In this document: piece after piece, positions 1 to 9,082 of the stretch
Numbering within the stretch: the first letter of the stretch is position 1
How the letters are laid out: every line of letters starts with the position of its first letter
Origin: an uncultured Alphaproteobacteria bacterium
GTDB taxonomy: Bacteria; Pseudomonadota; Alphaproteobacteria; UBA2966
Assembly (NCBI GenBank): GCA_958295725.1
Contig: OY282368.1
Span: 2,006,001-2,070,000 of the forward strand
Length of the DNA stretch: 64,000 nt
Reading direction: 5' to 3'
Made by a program: the position numbers and the translations under genes
The notes under the pieces: model-generated
What the model was told of the DNA's origin: nothing
The model's database searches: none
What the model saw: only the letters and a program-made list of their open reading frames with translations

Positions 1-1277
1 CCGGGTTGAAGGCGCTGTTGCGGCGCAAGATCGAGGCGCCGGCCGCGGACAAGGACGGACGCGCCAACCGCAAGGCGCTCGTCTTCACGACGTTCGCCGA
101 TACCGCCCGCTACCTGTACGACCATCTCGCGGACCGTGCGCGCGACGAGCCGAGCGCCCGCGTGGCGCTGGTCACCGGCGGCGACGGCAACCGGAGCACG
201 GCCGGTTCGTCGCGATTCGACGACATTCTGGAAGGCTTCGCACCGAGGGCGCAGAACCGGGGCGACAAGAGCGACGGAGGCGACGAAATCGACATCCTGA
301 TCGCGACCGACTGCCTGTCGGAGGGACAGAACCTCCAGGACTGCGACCTCGTGGTGAACTACGACATCCACTGGAACCCGGTGCGGCTGATGCAGCGCTT
401 CGGGCGCATCGACCGGCTGGGGAGCCGCAATCGGGAGGTCCGCATGGTCAACTTCTGGCCGACGGCGGACCTGGAACGTTACCTGGACCTGAAGAACCGC
501 GTCGAGGCGCGGATGGCGCTGGCGGACGCGACGGCGACCGGCCTCGACGACCCGTTGAGCGAGGACGCGGCGCGGGGCGATCTGGCGTTCCGCGACGAAC
601 AGTTGAAGCGGCTGCGTGACGAGATTCTCGACATCGAGGACGCCGACGACAGCGTGAGCATGAGCGATCTCACGCTCGACGACTTCCTCGCCGACCTGTT
701 GCGCTACATCCAGCAACACCGCGCGGCGCTCGAAGCCGCGCCGTTCGGCCTCCATGCCGTCGTCCCCGCCCGCCCGGCGGCCGAGTCCCGGCGCGAAGGG
801 GCGCCCGACGCGATCCGGCCCGGCGCGATCTTCTGTCTGAGGCGCAAGACCGGATCGGCGGAGCGGACGCCGAACCGCCTGTGGCCTTATTTCCTCGTTT
901 ACGTCCGCGACGACGGAACCGTGCGTTACGGCTTCCGGCGGGCACGGCAATGCCTCGCCCTGTTCCGAACGCTCGCCGCCGGCCGGTCGGAGGCCGCGGC
1001 GGCCCTGGAAAACGCGTTCGACCGCGAGACCGACCACGGCCGGCGGATGGAGAAATACGACAAGCTGCTTGACGCGGCCCTGCGGAACATCGCCGCGACC
1101 TTCCGCGGCGCGCAGCTTCAGGCGCTCGCCCGCGAGCGCGGCGCGGCGCTCGCGAAGGCGTCCGAACGGCCCGGCGGCGCCGATGACTTCGAGTTGATCA
1201 CCTGGCTCGTCATCGCCGACACCCATGACACGGCGGAAGACGGAACGGCGGACAACGGGACTCCGAGCGATGCGTGA
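1..1277 (+). CDS. SNF2-like DNA helicase, C-terminal part (5' truncated by window)
   Basis: Only the second RecA-like domain and the tail of a superfamily 2 helicase are present; the ATP-binding half lies upstream of the window. The domain opens with LVFTTFADTARYLYDHL (bases ~87-137). Motif V is ATDCLSEGQNLQ and motif VI is QRFGRIDRLGS (bases ~300-425), the pattern of RapA/DrmD-like SNF2 helicases. About 280 further residues match nothing I know. The stop overlaps the start of the next gene by 8 bases, which suggests translational coupling to the methylase. SNF2 helicases paired with N6 methylases are known from type 1 DISARM and related anti-phage loci. The most likely role is DNA translocation in such a system. 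The family call is firm; the system assignment is inference. Confidence 0.85.
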   Translation, partial: GLKALLRRKIEAPAADKDGRANRKALVFTTFADTARYLYDHLADRARDEPSARVALVTGGDGNRSTAGSSRFDDILEGFAPRAQNRGDKSDGGDEIDILIATDCLSEGQNLQDCDLVVNYDIHWNPVRLMQRFGRIDRLGSRNREVRMVNFWPTADLERYLDLKNRVEARMALADATATGLDDPLSEDAARGDLAFRDEQLKRLRDEILDIEDADDSVSMSDLTLDDFLADLLRYIQQHRAALEAAPFGLHAVVPARPAAESRREGAPDAIRPGAIFCLRRKTGSAERTPNRLWPYFLVYVRDDGTVRYGFRRARQCLALFRTLAAGRSEAAAALENAFDRETDHGRRMEKYDKLLDAALRNIAATFRGAQLQALARERGAALAKASERPGGADDFELITWLVIADTHDTAEDGTADNGTPSDA

Positions 1278-4200
1278 AGCCCCGGTCGAGGCACTGTCCG
1301 CCTTCGCCGGGGCAGGGTCCGCGAGGGACGGGGCCGCGGCATTGCTGGGCGCGCTCGGCTACCGGAGCGCGCGGACGGAGGACCTCGGCGGCGTGGAGGG
1401 GTTGCTCGGGTTGTTGAGCGCGGGCGGCGGATTGACGGAGCGGCGGCGGGGACTGTTCGCCTCCTGGCGTTCGGCCGATATCGTCTTTCAGGTCACCGGG
1501 GAGGAGATCGGCGACGGTACAGACCGCCCGGACCTGTTCCAGGACTTCGACCGGGGGCGCGCCAAGTCGTTCCTGTTCGTGGCGGCGGACCTCGAGGACC
1601 GCGCCTGGAGCCGGACCGAACTGGCGGAGACGGCGCGCGCCGTCAATCGCGGGTTCCTCATGCCGGTCGTCGTTCTGTTCCGTCACGGCGCGGCCCTGAC
1701 CCTGGCCGTCGTCCACCGCCGCGCCCACAAGCGGAACCCGGACCGCGACGTGCTGGAGCGCGTGACGCTGATCAAGGACATCCGCGCCGCGGACCCGCAC
1801 CGGGCGCATCTCGACATCCTCGCCGACCTCGCGCTCCCCCGTCTGATCGAGGCGCACGGCGTCCGCGATTTCGACGGCCTGCACGCGGCGTGGGAACGGA
1901 CGCTCGACATCGAGGCGCTCAACCGCCGCTTCTATCGCGATCTGTTCGAGTGGTTCGAGCGGGCGGTGGCGGAGTGCCGCTTCCCCGACGACGGCGCCGG
2001 CGAGGGCTCGACCGAACGCCACGTCATCCGGCTGATCACCCGCCTTCTCTTCGTCTGGTTCATGAAGGAGAAGGGGTTGATCCCGGAAGCGTTGTTCGAG
2101 GACGGCTTCGCCCGCCGGGCGCTCGAGGACCACGCGCCGGAGCGGACGGACTACTACCGGGCGGTGCTCCAGAACCTGTTCTTCGCCACCCTCAACACCG
2201 AGATCGACAAGCGCGCCTTCAGCGAGAAGGGCAAGGCTACGCATCGCGACTTCGCCAGGTACCGCTACCGCGGCCTGCTGGCCGACCCGGACGGCTTCGT
2301 CGAAGACCTGAAGAAGGTTCCCTTCGTCAACGGCGGCCTGTTCGACTGCCTGGACGACTTCGCCGGCGCGCGTGCGGGCGGGCGGCGCATCGACGCCTTC
2401 ACCGACGTCGAGGCCCAGGGCACGGGCCTGTCGGTCCCGGCGCGGCTCTTCCTCGACCCGGAACGCGGCCTGTTCCCGCTGTTCCGGCGCTACAAGTTCA
2501 CGGTGGAGGAGAACACGCCGCTCGACCGGGAGGTGGCGCTGGACCCGGAGTTGCTGGGCCGTGCGTTCGAGAACCTGCTCGCCGCCTACAACCCGGAGAC
2601 GCGGGAGACGGCGCGCAAGGCGACCGGGTCCTACTACACGCCGCGGCACATCGTGGACTACATGGTCGGGGAGGCGCTGGCGGCGGCTCTGGCCGGGAAG
2701 GCGCGGCCCGCCGACGGCGATGCGGACTGGTGGCGCGCCCGGCTGCTTTACCTGCTCGACCCCTCCGACGCGATGGACGACGCCGACGACCTCTTCGACG
2801 CGGACGAGATCGGCTCGCTGGTGCGCGCCATCGCCGGCCTTCGGGTGCTGGACCCGGCGGCGGGGTCCGGCGCCTTCCCGATGGGCGTCCTGCAGACGCT
2901 CACGCTGGCGCTGCGCCGCCTCGACCCGGACAACGCGCTCTGGGAGGCGTTTCAGAGGGAGCGGGCGAAGGCGCGGGCGGGCGCCGCCTTCGATGCCGGC
3001 GACCGGGACGCGCGCGAGGTCGAGCTCCGGGAGATCAACGACACGTTCGAGAGGTATCGGCAATCGGACTTCGGGCGCAAGCTGTACCTGATCCAGAACG
3101 GCATCTATGGCGTCGACGTCCAGCCCGTCGCCTGCCAGATCGCCAAGCTGCGCTTCTTCGTCTCGCTCGCCATCGAGCAGGAGCCGAACCCGGAAGCGCC
3201 CAATCTCGGCATAAAGCCGTTGCCCAACCTGGAGACCCGGTTCGTCGCCGCCGATACGCTGATCGGGGTCGGGACCGAACGGCAGGGAGTACTGCGGAGC
3301 GATGCCGTGGCGGACCTGGAGGATCGCTTGCGGCGCGTGCGCGAACGCTACTTCAACGCCCGCGCGCGGGAAACCAAGCAACGTCTGCGCGAGAAGGACG
3401 AGGAGCTTCGGGCCGAACTCGCCCGCGAACTGGAAGGCCAGGACCTCGGACGCGACGACGCCCGAGCCGTCGCCCTCTGGGACCCCTACGACCAGAACGC
3501 CCGCGCCGGCTGGTTCGACCCCGAATGGATGTTCGGCGTGACCGACGGCTTCGACGTCGTGATCGGCAACCCGCCCTACGTCCAGTTGCAGAAGGACGGC
3601 GGCCGCGCGGGGGCGAGGTACCGAGGCGCGGGCTACGCGACCTTCGCGGCCACGGGCGACATCTATCAGCTCTTCTACGAACGGGGCTGCGGTCTGCTCG
3701 GGCCCGGCGCGGGAACGCTCGCCTACATCACGTCCAACAGCTGGCTGAAGGCGGAGTACGGCAAGCCGCTGCGCCGCTGGCTGGCCCAACGCCATACGCC
3801 GCTGCGCCTGATCGAGATGGGCAAGGACGTGTTCGACGCCATCGTCGATGCCTCCGTCCTGCTGGTCCGGGAGGGCGGCGGCGCGGCGCGCGTGCCCGCC
3901 GTCGACATGGACCGCCTCGACGGCGGGGCGTTTCCTCCGCCCGAGGGGGCGTGGAGCGAGGCGCGCCCGGACGGTGCGGCGCCATGGAGCATCCTGTCCG
4001 CCGTCGAATGGCGCGTGCTCGACAAGATGAACGCCGCCGGCGCGCCGCTCCGGGACTGGGACGTTCGGATCAACAGAGGCATTCTAACCGGCTACAACGA
4101 GGCGTTCGTCATCGACGACGCCACGCGGGACGCCCTGGTCGCCGAGGACCCGCGCTCCGAAGAGATACTCAGGCCGGTGCTACGCGGCCGCGACATCCGG

Positions 4201-4809
4201 CGCTGGCGCGCGCGGTGGGCCGGGAAGTGGCTGATCGACACCCACAACGGCCACGGCGACACGCCGGCAGTCGACGTCGCCGACTACCCGGCGGTCAAGC
4301 GCCATCTCGACCGTTTTCTACCCGCTCTGAAACGGAGACGGGACAAGGGCCGGACGCCGTACAACCTCCGAAACTGCGCCTATCACGAGGATTTCGCCGA
4401 GGAGAAACTGTTCTGGATGCACATGACGCCGATTGGCCGGTTCGCATTTTCAGGTCGCGACATGTTCTGTAACCAGAAGGCATTCATGATAACCGGCCCC
4501 TCCCTCAAGTACTTGTGCGCCGTTCTCAACAGCACCGTCATTGGCTGGATGGTCAGAAATACGGCCGTAACGACAGGTATGGGACTGATTCAATGGGATA
4601 AATTCCTGGTGGAGTCCCTGCCGATCCCCGAGATTTCCGACGCGCGGCGCCGCCCCTTCGTGCGCCTCGTGGATGACATCCTCGCCGCGAAGGACGCCGA
4701 CCCGGACGCCGACGTCGCCGCGCGAGAGAAGGAAATCGACCGTCTGGTCCACGCGCTCTACGGCCTCACGGACGCCGAGATCGCCGCGGTCGAGAAGGGA
4801 CGGCCGTGA
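1270..4809 (+). CDS. Large Eco57I/TaqI-like N6-adenine DNA methylase
   Basis: An adenine-specific DNA methyltransferase of about 1,180 residues. Landmarks: TGSYYTPRHIVDYMVG near residue 455, SAM-binding motif I VLDPAAGSGAFPMG near residue 525, and catalytic motif IV NPPY near residue 767. A TaqI/Eco57I-type target-recognition region follows (NRGILTGYNEAFVID and LRGRDIRRW, residues ~935-985). The N-terminal 400 residues lack an obvious PD-(D/E)xK nuclease motif, so I do not call it a bifunctional type IIG enzyme. I chose ATG 1270, which overlaps the helicase stop; an ATG at 1225 is possible but has no ribosome site. It probably marks host DNA for the helicase module. A decayed copy of its 3' end lies at 12342-12525. 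Confidence 0.9.
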   Translation: MREAPVEALSAFAGAGSARDGAAALLGALGYRSARTEDLGGVEGLLGLLSAGGGLTERRRGLFASWRSADIVFQVTGEEIGDGTDRPDLFQDFDRGRAKSFLFVAADLEDRAWSRTELAETARAVNRGFLMPVVVLFRHGAALTLAVVHRRAHKRNPDRDVLERVTLIKDIRAADPHRAHLDILADLALPRLIEAHGVRDFDGLHAAWERTLDIEALNRRFYRDLFEWFERAVAECRFPDDGAGEGSTERHVIRLITRLLFVWFMKEKGLIPEALFEDGFARRALEDHAPERTDYYRAVLQNLFFATLNTEIDKRAFSEKGKATHRDFARYRYRGLLADPDGFVEDLKKVPFVNGGLFDCLDDFAGARAGGRRIDAFTDVEAQGTGLSVPARLFLDPERGLFPLFRRYKFTVEENTPLDREVALDPELLGRAFENLLAAYNPETRETARKATGSYYTPRHIVDYMVGEALAAALAGKARPADGDADWWRARLLYLLDPSDAMDDADDLFDADEIGSLVRAIAGLRVLDPAAGSGAFPMGVLQTLTLALRRLDPDNALWEAFQRERAKARAGAAFDAGDRDAREVELREINDTFERYRQSDFGRKLYLIQNGIYGVDVQPVACQIAKLRFFVSLAIEQEPNPEAPNLGIKPLPNLETRFVAADTLIGVGTERQGVLRSDAVADLEDRLRRVRERYFNARARETKQRLREKDEELRAELARELEGQDLGRDDARAVALWDPYDQNARAGWFDPEWMFGVTDGFDVVIGNPPYVQLQKDGGRAGARYRGAGYATFAATGDIYQLFYERGCGLLGPGAGTLAYITSNSWLKAEYGKPLRRWLAQRHTPLRLIEMGKDVFDAIVDASVLLVREGGGAARVPAVDMDRLDGGAFPPPEGAWSEARPDGAAPWSILSAVEWRVLDKMNAAGAPLRDWDVRINRGILTGYNEAFVIDDATRDALVAEDPRSEEILRPVLRGRDIRRWRARWAGKWLIDTHNGHGDTPAVDVADYPAVKRHLDRFLPALKRRRDKGRTPYNLRNCAYHEDFAEEKLFWMHMTPIGRFAFSGRDMFCNQKAFMITGPSLKYLCAVLNSTVIGWMVRNTAVTTGMGLIQWDKFLVESLPIPEISDARRRPFVRLVDDILAAKDADPDADVAAREKEIDRLVHALYGLTDAEIAAVEKGRP

Positions 4810-4859
4810 CCAGTTCGGGCAACGAGAGGAACGCCGCGGCCGCTCGGCCGGAGTCGTCC

Positions 4860-7112
4860 ATGAACAGGAAAACGTTCGTCGTCGATGCGGCGCTCTTGCA
4901 GGAGCTCGGCGAGCGCCTGATCGGCCGGGCGCATATCGCGCTGGCGGAGTTGATCAAGAACGCCTACGACGCGGACGCGATCGATTGCCATGTTCATTTC
5001 GAAGACGACCGGATCGTCGTCGCGGACGACGGTCACGGGATGTCGGAACACGAGTTCCTCGACCATTGGATGCGTATCGGCACCACCCACAAGGCGGAAC
5101 TGAAGACTTCGCAGCGCCTGAACCGCGCGTTGACCGGCTCCAAGGGGATCGGACGCCTGTCGGCCCAATTTCTGGCGTCCGAGATGACGCTCGAGAGCAC
5201 GTCCGCCGACCGGCCCGGCGAAACGCTCTACGCGGTGATCGACTGGACGAAGATCGTTCACGGCCGGAATCTCGATACGGTCGAGGTCCTCTGGGAATCC
5301 CGGTTCGAGGCGCGGGAATACCCGAACGGATGGCCGAGCGGCACGCGAATCGAGCTGAAGGGGCTCAAGTCGGAATGGAACGCCGGGGCGCTCGAAGAGC
5401 TGGGGAGGGAAGTCTGGATTCTCCGATCGCCTTTCCGGTCGTCCGGGGAACGCCCCGGGAGCCGAAACGCCGAGGACTTCCACGTCCGGATCGACGCGCC
5501 GGGGATAGAGGGCGCGCGGAAGTCGTTCGACAGGATGCGCGCCAACCTGTTCGACAACTGGAAGGCGCGTATCCGGGGAAATCTCGATGGAGGCCGCCGA
5601 CGTGGCGAGGCGAGCGTCACCGTCGAATTCAAGCCCGACTACCCCGACGGCGTGAAGGAGAAGAGCGAATTCAGCGAGACCGTCGCATTGCCGGTAAAGT
5701 CGGAAGAGGGCCGGAACGACCCCCTCGTCGATCGCATGACATTCGAGATTCTCGTCTTCAGGCCCGAAGGACGGCAAACAGGCGGGATCTCCGTCGGCGA
5801 CATGCGCGAGTACCTGGGCAGGTTCGGAAACGTCTCGGTCTACGACGCCGGATTCCGCCTCCCCTACTACGGCTCCGGCGGCGACAACACCGGACAGGAC
5901 TGGCTCAACATCGCCGTCGACCAGGGACGCAGGTTGAACGCTTCCGAATTGTTGCCCGAACGCTTGAGGACGTCGACCCGCTACATGCAGGACCTTCCCG
6001 CGCCGGGACGGCTGTTCGGAGCCGTCGACATCGACACCGGCCATGAGAGGGCCGTGGCGGTAAGGGCCGAGGCTTCGCCCGACGAATGGCTGCGGATTCA
6101 ATCGAGCAGGGACCGCCTTCAAGCCAATCCGGCGTTTTTCCAGCTGCGCGACCTGGTTCGGTTTTCTCTGGATCTTTACGCGAACCGATACCGGACGCTT
6201 TCGCTTCAGGCCGCCGAGAGAAAACGCGCCAAGGAACCGGTGTCGCGGAAATTCGATCGGGCGCTGGAGGCCTTGGACCGGGGCAAGGCCGAGATGCCGG
6301 CGGCGGTCTATCAAGAAGCGAGGCGGGAGGTCGTGGACGCTCGCAAGGCGTCCACGACGGAAGAGGAGGCGCTCGACCGGCGGGCGGTATTGCTCGCTCC
6401 GCTGGCCACAGCCGGGATGACAGCCTTGGCCTTGAGCCATGAACTGGCCCGCGAGAGCCGTTTTCTCCGAAGCGCCGGCGAGAAGCTGTCGCGTCTCGCG
6501 AGGACGCTCTCGGTGTCCGAGCTGGACGAGATCGCCAGGGAATTCGACGATTTGCGCCGGCGCCTCGACGCGTTGCAGGAACTGTTCGCGCCGCTTCTCT
6601 CGGAGGTGGACACGGCGGCGACCGACCGGCTCTTGGTACGCCCTCTCGTCGATCAGGTGGTGCGCTCGATGCGCCCGCTGCTGCCGCGCGTCGAATTCGA
6701 CCCGAGCGGGATAGCCAGTTCCCTCCGCTTTCCCGTCGGATCGTTCGCGGAATGGAGCGCGATACTCCAGAACGTCATGGCCAACGCCTGGAATGCCATG
6801 CTGGATACGGAGAGGGCGGAAATCTCGTTCGACGGCGAGCATGGTCGAGGCGGGCGCGAATGGCTCCGGGTGAGCGATACCGGACAAGGTCTGGGCATAG
6901 CGCCGGAGGAGTCGGCCGAATTGTTCGAACCGTTCGAACGCCGCCTGGAAATCGGCTATGACAATCGTTCCATCGCCATCGGCGGACAGGGGCTGGGGTT
7001 GACCATCGTGCGTATGATCGCGCATCGCCGCACGGCTGACGTCCGTTTCGTCGAACCGCCGGAGGGCTTCTCGACGACCTTCGAGATATCATGGAGAGGA
7101 GCAGGGAAATGA
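4860..7112 (+). CDS. Dual-GHKL ATPase: Hsp90/MORC-like N-terminus, histidine-kinase-like C-terminus
   Basis: About 750 residues with two separate GHKL ATP-binding folds. The N-terminal one has the N box ELIKNAYDAD (30-39), G1 DDGHGMS (56-62) and G2 GSKGIGRLSAQ (93-103), as in Hsp90/MutL/MORC proteins. The C-terminal one has an N box NVMANAWNAML (~640), G1 DTGQGLG (~673), an F box LFEPF and G2 GGQGLGLTIV (~707), as in sensor kinases. Just before it, LSHELARE (His527) resembles a HisKA phosphoacceptor box. There is no membrane segment, so it is cytosolic. ATG 4860 has a GGAG ribosome site; a GTG at 4806 overlapping the methylase stop is the alternative. The next gene encodes a receiver-like protein, so phosphotransfer is plausible. 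GHKL ATPases linked to restriction-modification genes are known; this double arrangement I do not recognise. Confidence 0.85.
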   Translation: MNRKTFVVDAALLQELGERLIGRAHIALAELIKNAYDADAIDCHVHFEDDRIVVADDGHGMSEHEFLDHWMRIGTTHKAELKTSQRLNRALTGSKGIGRLSAQFLASEMTLESTSADRPGETLYAVIDWTKIVHGRNLDTVEVLWESRFEAREYPNGWPSGTRIELKGLKSEWNAGALEELGREVWILRSPFRSSGERPGSRNAEDFHVRIDAPGIEGARKSFDRMRANLFDNWKARIRGNLDGGRRRGEASVTVEFKPDYPDGVKEKSEFSETVALPVKSEEGRNDPLVDRMTFEILVFRPEGRQTGGISVGDMREYLGRFGNVSVYDAGFRLPYYGSGGDNTGQDWLNIAVDQGRRLNASELLPERLRTSTRYMQDLPAPGRLFGAVDIDTGHERAVAVRAEASPDEWLRIQSSRDRLQANPAFFQLRDLVRFSLDLYANRYRTLSLQAAERKRAKEPVSRKFDRALEALDRGKAEMPAAVYQEARREVVDARKASTTEEEALDRRAVLLAPLATAGMTALALSHELARESRFLRSAGEKLSRLARTLSVSELDEIAREFDDLRRRLDALQELFAPLLSEVDTAATDRLLVRPLVDQVVRSMRPLLPRVEFDPSGIASSLRFPVGSFAEWSAILQNVMANAWNAMLDTERAEISFDGEHGRGGREWLRVSDTGQGLGIAPEESAELFEPFERRLEIGYDNRSIAIGGQGLGLTIVRMIAHRRTADVRFVEPPEGFSTTFEISWRGAGK

Positions 7113-8446
7113 AGGTTCTCGTCTGCGACGATCTTCCCGAGGAAAACCGAGAATTCGAAAACGCGATCGAAGCCGCCGGTCAACGCGACATCGAGACGAA
7201 ACGGCTATGCGGTGTCAGGTTGAAGGAGCAGTTGAGTACGTTGATCAAGGAGGTGAGTACGTTGATCGAGGGGGCCGATAGAATCCTGATGAAGGATGGG
7301 TATCCAGAGGATCTGCCGGAAACGGAATTCGACAAAGACGTCGATCTCGTCGTCCTGGACAACAATCTCGCGCATCTGAAGATCGAGGGCGCACGTCTGA
7401 CGGCAGAGACGGTCGCCGGTTACGTTCGCGTGTTCTCGTCTGCGCCTTACATCGTTTCGGTCAACAAGAACCCGGACGTCGATTTCGACCTGCAGTACCT
7501 GATCGGCGATGACGGCACGCGGGCCGATCTCGCGGTGAATGTCGGCCACTTGTCGAACCCCGCGCTGTGGACAGGCAAAAGAGCCGACGCCAAGGACGGG
7601 TTCCTTCCATGGTACTGGCCCAAACTTCTGGAGGTGGGAGCCAACCGGCGGGCTCAGATCGAGTTTGTTCAGGAACGGTTGGACGAGAAAGTTTTCGAGG
7701 CATTCGGGATCTCGAAGGTAGCTTTCAACTATCTTTCCCGTCAAGCCCGGTCGTTGCTGTCGCGGGCCGAGGAGACGGACGAAGAAAGTGATCGACGGAG
7801 AGAATTTTCCGGCTTCGACGCGACATTCCGGGGGGTGTTCCTCGCGTCGGACCACTCCCTTCCAAGCGAGATTGAGAGGAAGGAGCTTATCGAGAAGCTG
7901 GATCAAGGTGTCGCTTCAGTCGATTCGATCATCGCGCGGGCCGTGGCGGCCGATATCGACCAGTGGTTCAGGCGTCACGTGGTCTGGCCGCAAGAGGCTT
8001 TGGTCGACATCCCGCACCTGTTGATGCGGATGCCTTTCCTTCTCGGCGATGGAGCGAACGACTTGACGCACTGGAACGAGGCCGTGGACGCCGTGGAGCG
8101 GGACGAGCCGTTCGGACTCGATTCCGATCTTTTTTCCGCCCACCTGAAAGCCGCGCGGTTCGACCGGGACGTTTGGGCGCGGAACGTTTGGGCGCCATCC
8201 CCTTGTTTCTGGTGGCCGACGTTGAGAGAAGACGACGAATTGAATTCATATTTCTCCAAAAGCGGCCGAGATTGGGCGGATGTGGTATTTTGCGAGGATC
8301 GCTCCATGTTCCTTCCATTCGGTCCTGACGAAGGGGCTACATCGCCCTGTGAATTCGTCGCCCAGTTCGAAGGTTCGTGGAATCGGCGCTATGTAAAGAG
8401 TATCGAGGGTATGCGTTACGTACCGAAGACGCAGTTCGCTCAATGA
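7109..8446 (+). CDS. Receiver-like protein with long uncharacterised C-terminal region
   Basis: 445 residues. The first ~125 look like a response-regulator receiver: acidic pair D7-D8 in VLVCDD, candidate phospho-acceptor D84 in LVVLDNNLA, and candidate conserved lysine K120 in IVSVNKNP. The loop between the acidic pair and D84 is longer than usual and contains an in-frame 21-bp duplication (7234-7275, giving STLIKEV-STLIEGA). The C-terminal ~320 residues show no DNA-binding or enzymatic motif I know. ATG 7109 overlaps the preceding stop (ATGA) and has AGGAG upstream; an ATG at 7091 is less likely. As partner of the dual-GHKL protein it may convert a phosphorylation signal into the defence response. 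Family by motif only. Confidence 0.7.
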   Translation: MKVLVCDDLPEENREFENAIEAAGQRDIETKRLCGVRLKEQLSTLIKEVSTLIEGADRILMKDGYPEDLPETEFDKDVDLVVLDNNLAHLKIEGARLTAETVAGYVRVFSSAPYIVSVNKNPDVDFDLQYLIGDDGTRADLAVNVGHLSNPALWTGKRADAKDGFLPWYWPKLLEVGANRRAQIEFVQERLDEKVFEAFGISKVAFNYLSRQARSLLSRAEETDEESDRRREFSGFDATFRGVFLASDHSLPSEIERKELIEKLDQGVASVDSIIARAVAADIDQWFRRHVVWPQEALVDIPHLLMRMPFLLGDGANDLTHWNEAVDAVERDEPFGLDSDLFSAHLKAARFDRDVWARNVWAPSPCFWWPTLREDDELNSYFSKSGRDWADVVFCEDRSMFLPFGPDEGATSPCEFVAQFEGSWNRRYVKSIEGMRYVPKTQFAQ

Positions 8447-8478
8447 CTGTCGGACATCTTAGAAAAGGGTAGAGACCG

Positions 8479-9078
8479 ATGGAGAAGCACGATCTGTTAT
8501 CGTCGTTGATGCGGGAGTATGCACAACAGGGATTTAATGAATGGAAAAACGTCAACTCGAAATTTCGTGATAAAGTAAGGAAATGTCTTGAGAACAAAAT
8601 TGTCGACTCGGATGGTGATTTTGGTTATGAAATATACAAACCATTTCATGGTAAATTCTTCCCGATGCCGAAGAAAGGATATGAAAAGGATGTGAAGCGT
8701 TGCTTTTTTCGAGCGAGGGAGAATCAATCTTTTGAATTGTTCATTTTCATAAATGACACTAGCAGTTTAGCTTTTCGATTTGAAGCTTCTGGAGGGCCTA
8801 AATCGAATCATAACTACGCCCATGTACAGTTTTGTAGAAAAATCAAGGAAAAAGAAATCTGTCCAGCCGAAATTCCATCTTGGATACCTGAAAGCTATCC
8901 AGCGTTTCCTCTGCCATCCGCTACCGACTCTCTAAAGCTATTTCTTTCCATGACTACTGCCGTTCATGGTAGATCTGATGGGATTGAAAAAATAATAGAT
9001 GAAATTTTTCAAAGCTCAAGCCGATTAACACAAACTGGAAAATACATCGATATTTTGAAGGAAATGTTTGACCACTGA
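8479..9078 (+). CDS. AT-rich protein of unknown function, last gene of the defence operon
   Basis: 199 residues, 32 bp after the receiver-like gene on the same strand. I do not recognise the family. Base composition and codon use are far more AT-rich than every neighbour, so it was acquired separately. It is rich in Lys, Phe and Ile, with no signal peptide or membrane segment. A central segment with NYAHVQFCRKI followed by YPAFPLPSATDSLKLFLSMT looks like conserved-family sequence rather than random translation. It could be an effector, an inhibitor or an unrelated insertion at the operon end. It is convergent with the next methylase gene, 4 bp away. Confidence 0.7.
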   Translation: MEKHDLLSSLMREYAQQGFNEWKNVNSKFRDKVRKCLENKIVDSDGDFGYEIYKPFHGKFFPMPKKGYEKDVKRCFFRARENQSFELFIFINDTSSLAFRFEASGGPKSNHNYAHVQFCRKIKEKEICPAEIPSWIPESYPAFPLPSATDSLKLFLSMTTAVHGRSDGIEKIIDEIFQSSSRLTQTGKYIDILKEMFDH

Positions 9079-9082
9079 ATCA

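Noticed and set aside
1210..3795. 861-residue open frame on the minus strand opposite the large methylase
   Set aside because: High GC keeps the antisense frame open; the plus strand carries clear methylase motifs and the antisense product resembles nothing.
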